A stretch of 64,000 nucleotides of DNA. Source: an uncultured Prevotellaceae bacterium. Its GTDB lineage: Bacteria; Bacteroidota; Bacteroidia; Bacteroidales; Bacteroidaceae. The notes below the pieces were generated by a model that was not told the origin of the DNA, made no database searches, and saw only the letters and a list, made by a program, of their open reading frames with translations. The stretch is from NCBI GenBank assembly GCA_947167515.1, contig CAMVIM010000002.1:62001-126000 (forward strand). Direction: 5' to 3'. Below are positions 39,845-48,200 of this stretch, piece after piece. The position numbers and the translations under genes are program-made. Positions within the stretch are counted from its first letter, which is position 1, and the number at the start of each line of letters is the position of its first letter.

Positions 39845-39852
39845 TACCTTTG
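39845..39852 (+). promoter_or_regulatory. -7 box of a candidate RNA gene
   Basis: TACCTTTG, with no clear -33 element. The RNA-like fold begins 13 bases after it. Confidence 0.45.
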
Positions 39853-39858
39853 TGTCGT

Positions 39859-40083
39859 TTTTATAGGAATCGGCATAGTTGCATTGACTCTAAACTCTAA
39901 ATAGGCTCGAAGCCGTTATCATTCTATCAGAGCTTTGCAACGTGGCTGGGAGGACTGATACGAATTAGGGGCTTGTCCCTGTTTAATTTCAAGTTTCCCT
40001 CTCCAGCAGGCCGGTTCCTCCTTCTTACAACAAAGGTAGGGAATCGAACCTTACTAAGTAAGATTTATTCTATCTTTTTCTTA
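39859..40083 (+). ncRNA. Candidate structured RNA, about 220 bases
   Basis: No ORF fits here, but the sequence folds well by eye. The closing stem is AGGAATCGG (39865-39873) with CCGGTTCCT (40011-40019), 9 pairs including one G-U. Arm 1: GTTGCA/TGCAAC (39878-39883/39936-39941), then CTCT/AGAG, capped by GGCTCGAAGCC (39904-39914). Arm 2: GCTGGGAGG/CCTCTCCAGC (39945-39953/39998-40007), with an inner AATTA..TAATT hairpin. It ends with CTTACTAAGTAAG (40050-40062) and a T-rich tail, like a terminator. Own -7 box at 39845. The class is unknown; a Bacteroidales-specific small RNA is my best guess. Confidence 0.45.
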
Positions 40084-40184
40084 GACGCTGCAAACTTAGA
40101 GCTTTCTATACAAATTGAATAGTATTTTGCACAGAAATCGTGTTAATATCCTTCCCCAAATGCGGTTTTTTGAATTATTTTTTG

Positions 40185-40219
40185 TACCTTTGTAGCCGAA
40201 ATTTCACATAAATACGTAT
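40185..40219 (+). promoter_or_regulatory. Promoter and leader of the second tiny ORF
   Basis: Second copy of the 35-base promoter-leader block (see 39424-39458), with one C/T difference. Confidence 0.65.
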
Positions 40220-40224
40220 TTATT

Positions 40225-40383
40225 GTGGCAAGACCGATTAAAGAAACACCCGTACTGAAAGGTAAAGACGTGGAGCGCTTCAAGTATAACCTTGAGCACC
40301 CTACGCCAGTGTCAGCCGAAGAAGTCACCAAGGCAAGGGAAACGTATGAGAAGTTTAAGCGCATAACCACCTTTGTCCTCTGA
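40225..40383 (+). CDS. Small 52-residue protein (MARPIKETPVL type)
   Basis: GTG start; protein MARPIKETPVLKGKDVERFK, then a charged helix to ITTFVL. I have seen MARPIKETP starts on small proteins of Bacteroidales at the head of toxin-antitoxin-like cassettes, but no function is known to me. The GTG aligns exactly with the ATG of the ORF at 39464 when the shared leaders are aligned, which supports this start. A GCAGCC/GGCTGC hairpin (40388-40403) follows the stop, then the antitoxin gene after 68 bases, so it may share the transcript. Confidence 0.55.
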   Translation: MARPIKETPVLKGKDVERFKYNLEHPTPVSAEEVTKARETYEKFKRITTFVL

Positions 40384-40451
40384 TTTTGCAGCCCAAAGGC
40401 TGCGAAACTACAGACAGACAATAAAAGACAATTCAAAATACAATATAGATT

Positions 40452-40706
40452 ATGGCAACAATCATCCCCAATTCGCCCCAGATGATTATCACGCTGGAAG
40501 ACAATGCGCTCGTGGCCGATATCAAGCGGGCACTGAAAATGATACGCGGCATAGCCTCAGTGCGTACCGCCACCATCAGTGATGACCACACAATCACCCC
40601 CGCCATGCGCCGCTCCATCAACAAGGCTCGCCGCGAATATGCCAAGGGTGAGACCATCAAATGCAGCACTCCGGAGGAGATGCAGCGATATTTCGACAGC
40701 CTATGA
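40452..40706 (+). CDS. Putative antitoxin of a YoeB-type module
   Basis: An 84-residue protein: MATIIPNSPQMIITLEDNAL, a helical middle with two arginine-rich patches ('MRRSINKARREYAKG') and 'CSTPEEMQRYFDSL' at the end. It overlaps the toxin start by four bases (ATGA at 40703-40706), the usual arrangement of type II modules, where the antitoxin comes first. It is not a typical YefM/Phd sequence, so the call rests on position and size. Confidence 0.7.
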   Translation: MATIIPNSPQMIITLEDNALVADIKRALKMIRGIASVRTATISDDHTITPAMRRSINKARREYAKGETIKCSTPEEMQRYFDSL

Positions 40707-40978
40707 CCTACACGATTGAGTACTCCAAGGAGGCTGACCGGACGTTGCGCAAGTGGAAGAAGTCCAACCCTCAGCTCTTCAAGAAGGCGACGAAGATTCT
40801 GATGGACATCATGCAGCATCCCCGCACAGGTCTGGGCCACCCCGAAGCACTTGTCGGAGGAAACGACGTGACATATTCACGCCACATCACAGCCCACGAC
40901 CGCATCATATACGACATCTACGACGACCGCGTCACGGTGCTTGTAGTTCAAGCCGAGGAACATAACAACGACAAGTAA
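40703..40978 (+). CDS. Txe/YoeB-family mRNA-interferase toxin
   Basis: A 91-residue RelE-fold toxin: 'MTYTIEYSKEADRTLRKWKK' at the start, 'HPRTGLGHPEALVGG' in the middle, and 'SRHITAHDRIIYDIYDDRVTVLVVQAEEH' at the end. The Ser-Arg-His/Arg-Ile-Tyr pattern is characteristic of YoeB, which cuts mRNA at the ribosome. The start at 40703 is preferred over an upstream ATG, as it gives the 4-base overlap with the antitoxin. Confidence 0.85.
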   Translation: MTYTIEYSKEADRTLRKWKKSNPQLFKKATKILMDIMQHPRTGLGHPEALVGGNDVTYSRHITAHDRIIYDIYDDRVTVLVVQAEEHNNDK

Positions 40979-41191
40979 TTTTTTACCGCCCCCTCTCTTT
41001 ACCTCTAACAAACAATCTAACCCTAAATCGAATAACAACTCATGCCCCGCTACCTCCACATACCCCACACTCCCGACACCGCCCGGACCCTGACTCTGAG
41101 CGGCCGTAACTGCTTGGTAGTGAGCGGCATAGTTCTCTCACCCTAAAATCGGCTACAGGCGCGGAAAAGGGCGCCGAGGCGAAATGTGTCC

Positions 41192-41236
41192 ACAAGGCAC
41201 GCAGAAGTCCCACAGCGGGGCTGCTGCGTGCCTTGT
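41192..41236. repeat. 13-base inverted repeat (hairpin)
   Basis: ACAAGGCACGCAG (41192-41204) and CTGCGTGCCTTGT (41224-41236) with a 19-base loop. No T run follows, so it is not a standard terminator. The surrounding 40979-41340 has only a 34-codon ORF at 41041-41145 that I do not trust. Confidence 0.6.
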
Positions 41237-41356
41237 CGCGTATCTGTCGTCCATGCGCCCTACATCGCGCTCCCTGCATGTGGGAAAGCCCCCGATGTAC
41301 CCCACAGAGAACGATATTCTAACTCAATTGTTTAACAAATAAAAAAAATCACGCTT

Positions 41357-41946
41357 ATGGAAATTCCCGTAACATTAGTGCCGAGCATCGACGCACAGGC
41401 AAAGCCCTCCTGGCCATCGACCCCGACCAGCCCACGCGCATCCTCTCCACCGACAAGAAGGCCCAGAAGGCCGGCGGCCTCTGCCTCGCCCTCAAGGGCG
41501 TGCCGGTGAAGCCCACCGCCAACGTCGATTTCAGCGCCGACGGCAAGGAGTTCGCAGGCGTTAACCTCACCGCCGCATCAGCTACGCCGACCGCAACCGA
41601 CGACGTCAACTTCGTCCCCACACTGGGCAAGACCGAGGTGACAGGTTCGGCTGATGAAATCCTTTTCCTCGGTCCCAACAACACCCTCTTCAACCCCAGT
41701 GCAGAAAGTAGCTACATGAAGGGCTTCCGTGCCTACTTCCAACTGAACAGTGCGTCGGAAGCTGCACCCCGCGCCTTCGTCCTCGACCTCGGCGACGATC
41801 AGGCAACGGGCATCATCAGCCTCACCCTCGACCCCTCTCCAAAGGGCAAGGGAGGTATATACACTCTTGACGGTCGCCGCATCAACGGCGAACCCACACA
41901 GAAGGGTGTGTATATCAAGAATGGTAAAAAGGTAATCATCAAGTAA
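41357..41946 (+). pseudogene. Remnant of a surface protein with C-terminal tail
   Basis: The frame ending at 41946 reads from just after a TAA at 41320 with no ATG before the middle: '...RTGKALLAIDPDQPTRILSTDKK...' to the tail 'GIYTLDGRRINGEPTQ' and GVYIKNGKKVIIK, a typical Prevotella surface-protein end. An ATG at 41357 (MEIPVTLVPSIDAQ) in another frame would join it by a one-base shift near 41390-41400. GTG at 41500 could start a 148-residue product. I read it as a 5'-truncated, probably frameshifted gene. DPSPKGKGG (about 41828-41855) looks like a palindromic in-frame insert. Confidence 0.65.
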
Positions 41947-41964
41947 AGAAAGGAGAACGCAAAT

Positions 41965-42132
41965 ATGAAAAAGAAAGAATATATCCAACCGGAGATGCAG
42001 ACGATGCTGATGCACGGCTGCGAGATACTCTCTGTGAGCGACGTGAAGACGCAGGGTCTTGGCGATAAAGAATCAGACAAACTGAATTACGAGAAGTCCG
42101 AAAAGAAGAGCATCTGGGACTACGGCATGTAG
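41965..42132 (+). CDS. Small 55-residue MKKKEYIQPEM protein
   Basis: Starts MKKKEYIQPEMQTMLMHGCE, continues ILSVSDVKTQGLGD and ends in a charged WDYGM. It belongs to a loose set of short Prevotella/Bacteroides proteins with a KKxYxxPEM start and a Gly/Asp-rich end, often next to surface-protein genes, of unknown function. A ribosome-binding-like AGGAG sits 10 bases before the ATG. It lies 18 bases after the surface-protein remnant. Confidence 0.6.
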   Translation: MKKKEYIQPEMQTMLMHGCEILSVSDVKTQGLGDKESDKLNYEKSEKKSIWDYGM

Positions 42133-42160
42133 CCTTCTGCCCGATGCCGCAAAAAGAAGA

Positions 42161-42205
42161 CACACCGCCTGCAATGAAGGGTTGCAGGCGGTGTGCTGTT
42201 ATAGG
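42161..42205. terminator. Bidirectional terminator between the small gene and sprA
   Basis: CACACCGCCTGCAA (42161-42174) pairs with TTGCAGGCGGTGTG (42182-42195). On the minus strand a TCTTCTTTTT tract follows the stem, so it is suited to end the sprA transcript. Confidence 0.75.
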
Positions 42206-42240
42206 GTGGTCATCAACAGACGTGAGTCCGATGTAAGGGG

Positions 42241-45200
42241 CTATCGCGTGAGCGAGAACTTCATGCTCACGCCAAAGTCGGCGGTGGTGGTGGGGTAGGA
42301 GGACTGAGAGACGAGGGGCACGTTGCGTTGCCAGTCGAGGAAGCCGGAGAGGGTGAGCAGACGGCTGAAGGTGTAGTCGGCAGAGATGGCGAGCTTGTAG
42401 GCTGTGGCACCTCCAGTGGCGGTGGTGACAGCCGTCTGGATGTTGCGGTTGAGGGCGTTCTGCAGACGGTAGGAGAAGTCGGCACGGATGTTGAGGTCGT
42501 GGCTCACGCCGCGCACTCGGCTGTTCGTGTTGTTGGCGGAGTTCTTGTCGTCCTGCCGCTTGTTCTTGGCCCGTTTGGCCTTCGACTTTCGTCCTTCGTT
42601 GCTTTGGATGGACTTCGCGCCAAAGAGGTTCAGGTCCTTTATCTTATAGCCCATGCCGATGACGAAGTCGTTGGAGAAGTTTTCCGTCAGTGCCACACTG
42701 GTCATGGAGAGATTCAGTGTGCGCGTCTTACGGTATTCGAGTTTGGCTGTCATGCCGCTGTTGAAGGTCATGTCCACGCCGATGAGGGGCGAGAAGGTCT
42801 CGTTGATGCTGACGGTCGAGACATTGTACATGGAGCTGGGGATGGGGTTGCCTGTGGTGACTTCCTTGATGAAGCCCCATCCGTTCATGTACTCCATGAA
42901 GTTGGAGTAGGAGTTGTAGGCACCCACGGAGTAGATGCTCTTGTAGCCGTGGTTGATGTTGAAGCTCTTGAAGTGGTCGGCGAACCAGGGGAACAGCTTG
43001 GTCAGGCCGCTGTACTTCACGCTCCAGTTGGGCATCATGCGAGTCAATGCGGGGAAGATGTCGAGCGGTATCTTCACGGCGTTATTTCCGCAGTAAGCGG
43101 AGAGGAACGCCGGCACCATCACGTCGGCTGAGTAGAGTTGCACACCGCCATTGGCTGGGTCGTATGCCTTTCCTGCCCAATCGGCACCAGCGCTTTCGGG
43201 GTAAGACATGGAGGCGTACTTCTGCTCAAGCCTGCTCTGGATGACGGGCAGGTTGTCGAGGAATTTCTGGAAATGCTTTGAACGGTAGTTGTTGTTGATG
43301 TTGCCGCCCGACTCAAAAGCCGACCCGAGGGAAACGACCGTCATGGAGAAGCTTCCGCTTTGTGTCTTCGGCATTCCTTCATACATGAACTGGATGCTCT
43401 TGGTCTTGTTGACCGTACGGGTGGCAGTGAGGTCAATCTTGAAATCCTTGAACGGCTCGACGGTCGCTTTCAGCTGTAGGTCTTCCATGGCTGCGGTGGT
43501 GGCAGGAGTGGTGATGTTGTCGTTCTGCATCAGCCAGCCGTTTTGTGCAGCCTTGTTGATGTAGCCATCGCCCACCGTTCCGAACGCGAAGCCGAGTCCT
43601 GGCGAGAGCATGCCGTTGACGCTCTTCTGGCCGAAGGCGTCGCCCACTTCGGTGCGGAAACCGGGAAGGGTGAGCGCATAGGTGTTGCGGTAGGAGAGGC
43701 TGATGTTGCGCACCGACATGAGTCCACGGGCAAAGACTTGGGCGGTCTTGTACCATGTGAGGTTCTCCAGCGGCTGTTTTGCCACCACGTGAATCTTCAC
43801 GGGGATGCTGTCGTGGCTCTTCACCTTGATGGTGTTGGCGTCTATCTTCTTGTATCTCAGTCTGTAGGTCTTTCCTTCAGCCGTGGTGGCTCTCACCATC
43901 AGACGTTTCGAGTTCTGCCCATGCTTCACCTCCACGTCGGTGGAGTCGTTGAGCGTAACCTCCTTCGTGAAGCCTTTCGCCTTCTTGTTGTTAGCCACAT
44001 TCTTGCTGTTCCTGTTGCTTTTGGCGTTCTTGCTGTCAGCCGTTTTCTTGTCGCCCTCTTCCGTCTCTCCTTCCTCGTTCTTCTTCGCTTTGGCTTCGGT
44101 CTTGCTGTTCTTGCTGGCAGTCTTTCGGTTTTGGTTGTTCGCGTTCTTGCTGGTGCCGGTCAGACGCTTTTCGGTGTCGGCCAAAAACTTCCACTTCTTG
44201 TAGAGGCTCTCCAGGTTCAGCTTGCCGTTGATGTTGATGGTGCGCTGAGTGCTGACCGTGTGACCGAGCGATGTGCCGTCATCCAGTTCTGTACCACGCG
44301 TCCAGTTGTAGTTGGCGTTGTAGTTCGCGTCGGTAGTCACCCAGTCGAGGATAGGTATCTTGTTGAGTGGCACCTGATAAGAGCCAGTGAAGGTGCTGCG
44401 GTAGGTCAACGGGCGGCCAAAGGACTTGAGGCTGCGGATGACGGAGTCTTTCCATGCAGAATATTCATCGGGGTAGAGGTGCTTGTTGACCACCACGTTG
44501 GGCTCTTCTATCTCGGCGTGGGTGGAGGAAGTCCACGACATCTTGAGTGCCTTGAAGATGTCCCACTTCACGGTCAGGTCGCGGTTCCACAGAATTTGGT
44601 CGGCAAAGACCACAGGCAGCTTGGTGCCAGCGTCGATGTCGCGTTCCTGGAACTCGTAGTAGCTACGGGTCAGGTCGGTGTTGAACGAGATGCTTTGCGG
44701 CAGCCATTGCAGGTTTTGTGCCTTCAGGATGTCAAGCCATTTCGACTTGCCTTTCAGTTTCTTGAAGGGTTCCCATGCTTTGTATTTTGGCGAGTAGTTG
44801 TAGCTCAGGTTGAGTTTCCAGTTTTCCTCATTCTCATACACCGTGGTCTCTCCGGTCTTGTAGCGTTGGCTGTAGCTGTAGCTGAAGGCGAAGTTGGCGG
44901 GGTCGTAAGGCATCGGCTTGCGGCTTTGTACGCCTGACCGCCAGTTGCTCAATGAGAAGTTCTTGTTTTTCACGACGCTCTCCGTCAGGCTGCTCAGGGA
45001 GTCGCGTTCCGCCTTGTTGCGGCACTCGTCGAGGGCATCCTTCAGCAGCATGTCGGTGTCAAACGGATTGTACTTTGGTGAAATCTTCTGCCAGGAGTAA
45101 GAGTAGTAGAACGGCAGGTTCATCTTCCACTTCTCGGGGAAGAACTTGCCCAATTCTATCTGAGTTGTGATGCTCCACTCGTAGAGGTTGTCCTTGCGGC

Positions 45201-48200
45201 GCTCGTTCACACGCTCTTCCAAGCCTCCAAAGCCCGCTGTCTCCACATGACCCGCCACGTTGACTGTGCCGAGGTCGGACAACTGCACGTTCAGGTTGCC
45301 CTGTGCTGCCCAACCGCCTTCTTCGGAGAAGTCTTGCATGCGGAGTTCGTTCACCCACACTTCCACATTTCCCGTGCGGCGGCCGTTGTTGCGCACGCCA
45401 ATCATCATGGTTCTCACCTCTCCCAGCGAGGGATTACCGATGATGCTGACCTTGTTGCTCGGGTGGTTGTCGTCGTACTTGTAGTATGTCTTTGTGTAGC
45501 TTGCGCCCCCCTCGGCCTTTGCCTTGTTGCGCTCATGCTTCAGTCCTGTGAAGACGCTGAAATCAATGTCCAGCATATTCTCTTCCGGCCACACCGCCCT
45601 GCACCCTTGGGTTGTATAGGTGTCGTAGTGTCCGGCTGGAGTCAGCTTGAGCGGTATTTCGTATTCGTAGTAGTTGCTCTTGTAGTCGCTTCCGATGCGC
45701 AGGAACATGCTCATTTGGTTGTCCTGCAGTTCGGTGTCGCCTTCCATCGCGTTGGCATGGACAAACATCTGCAAGTGCTTGTAGTTGCGGAAGTCCATGT
45801 TCATGGTCTTATAGACGGCACGTGCATCGCCCGTGGCAAGATTTTTCACCGTCAGCGCCAAAGCCTGCTCGTTCTCTTGGGTGAGTTGGGGCTGTGAGGG
45901 GTCGAGTGTGCGGGTGATGCCTGGAGGCAGCACATAGTTGACGGGTTTCCTGTCATTGTTCTCCTCGATGTTGATGGCAGAGGGGACGAGGGTGCCGCTC
46001 ACGCTGGGTTTCTCATTGGTGTAGAGCGGCTGTGTGTAGTTACGCCATTCGCCTCTCACGAGGTCGAGGTTGGCCAGACGAACGATGATGGGTTCCTTGA
46101 ATCCTGTCATGTACATACGCATGAAGCGGATGCTGGACAGGTCGTTGATGCTTCCTTCCTTGCCCTCGTAGCTCTCGATGGGGATGCGGAACAGGTACCA
46201 TGTGGCATATTCCTTGTTGCCGTTGCGCAGACCAACGGAGGTCTCGCGCGAATCGACGATGAAGTTCTGTCCCACCGTCATGTCTTCGGGACGCAGGCTG
46301 ACGTGGTACTCGAAGAAGTTCTCGTACTCGTTCATTGTGTAGTCAAGGTTTGCGTCTTCCACGTCGGGGGTGCTCTTGTAGGCTGTCGAATAGCTTTCGC
46401 GCGACTCGCTTGTGTTGGGCGAGTTGCCTTCGGGCGAGTTGATGAACTTGTAGCGGTCGAGAATGGACGTGCGCCTTTCGTCGAAGTCGCTGCCGCGGAA
46501 GTAGTGGTAGTCATCGCCTGCGGGGTCGTTGTAGATGGAGTCGAAAGCCGCCGCACTCACCTTCCCCTGGATGGCGTTCACATAGTCAGCATAGATGCCG
46601 AACCCACGCTCGTCGGCATCGGCAAGACCGTTCAGACCGATGTCTTGCTTGGGGCGGGCACCGCTCTCGTTGGAGAACGAATAGACCACCGACTTCTCGC
46701 TGGGCACACGTCCCCACGTGGTTTCGGTGTAGGTGGAAGCGGAGCTGACGGGCATGCCGCTCTCGTAGAACTTCTTTCCGTCCTTCAGCACATCCTCGCT
46801 GATGTCGCCCAAGTCGATGTAGAAGTCACCTCCGTAGCGGCGGTCGTCTTTCGTGTAGATGAACGGGTCGAGCATCCAGAACTCGATGTACTGGATGTTG
46901 CTGGTCTCAAAGTCGCTGGTGTCCAGCTTTCTCATCATACCGCCCCAACGCTTTTGTGGATTATTCAGGTGGGCATTCTCGTCCACGTCTGTGTCAAGGT
47001 TGTAGGGACCACGCTCGCTGGGGTAATAGGCGAGGTTCAGGATGCTGAGCGTGTTGCTCTCGCCCATGTTGGTGTCTCGGTTGGGGTAGATTTCTCTCAC
47101 ATAGACCTCTCGCACAAAGTGGTTGGAGAGTTGGTCGAGGTCGCTCTTGATGTGGCCTGGAGTGAGCGATGAAGAGCGGCGTGTGAAGAGTGGGTCGATG
47201 TTGTACCAGGCCAAGCGAGCACGGTTGTAGCCATACTTCACGTCGTTGGTCAGTTTGCCGTATTCGAGGTGGGAGGGTGTGGAGGAAAGCATCCATTCCT
47301 TGGGGTTGCTGACATCAATCGGGGTCTTGGTGTTCTCGAAGTCATCCAGATAGGAGGCGTTGCCCTGGGTGCCGCTGGCTGTTCCTGCCTTCAGTTGTGC
47401 GTATTCTCCCGTGAAAGAGATGGTGGAAGGTGCGCTGAGATGCAGGAAGGGCAGCTTGTCCAGCATGTTGGTCAGCCATTGCGAGTTCTGCTTCCAGTTC
47501 ATGTGCAGTCCCCACAGCATGTTGTTGAGCGGCTCGGAACCCATTGCCACTTTCGAGGTGAGCGGCTTCTCGCTCACTTTCAAGAAGGTACCGCCGATGT
47601 TGAAGTTCTTGTTGAAGTCGTAGTCCCAATTCAGTCCCAACATCGTTTTACGCATGAGCGAGTAGTCTTCCTGGCTTTCGAGGCTTACGCTCACGTTGGT
47701 TCCAGCATCGAGAATGCTTTGGTTGATGATGGTGACGATACCGTTGCGGTAATCGACCGTATAGTCGCTTCCCTCAGTCAGCACCACGCCACCAGCGGTG
47801 ACCACCACTGACCCTTGAGGAATGTAGGAACTGCCCAACTCTATTTGGCTTCCATTCGAAGCCTTGTATTCACCGTTCAGCGAAAACTTGTTCTTCTCGG
47901 CAATCTGACGCGCCACCGTCTTGGTGGAGTCGTAGAGCGCGTCATAGCAGTATCTGTCGATCAGCGCAGCATCGTTGCCAAACTTCTCTCTCAGCCAACT
48001 GCCGAAAGGTTCCACCACGGGGAAGAAGATACGTCCCGTGCTGGAATCGATGGTGTAGCCCTCCACAAAGTCGAATCTTCCGTTACCGTTAGGCACCGAC
48101 TTGTTGCTGTCATCCAAGCGGTCCAAGTTCATCATTTTCAGCAGTGTGGTGCTCTTGTAGGCCTCTTCGGGGATGTAGCTGAGTTTCACGCCCGTCGTGT

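Noticed and set aside
40035-40062. tRNA on the minus strand (GGTTCGATTCCC, like a T-arm)
   Set aside because: The stem is imperfect, no anticodon or D-arm fits around it and there is no CCA end; it is better explained as part of the candidate RNA.
41041-41145. 34-codon ORF MPRYLHIPHTPDTARTL...
   Set aside because: Very short, no promoter or ribosome site seen, and followed by a hairpin; could be the start of the former surface protein but cannot be supported.
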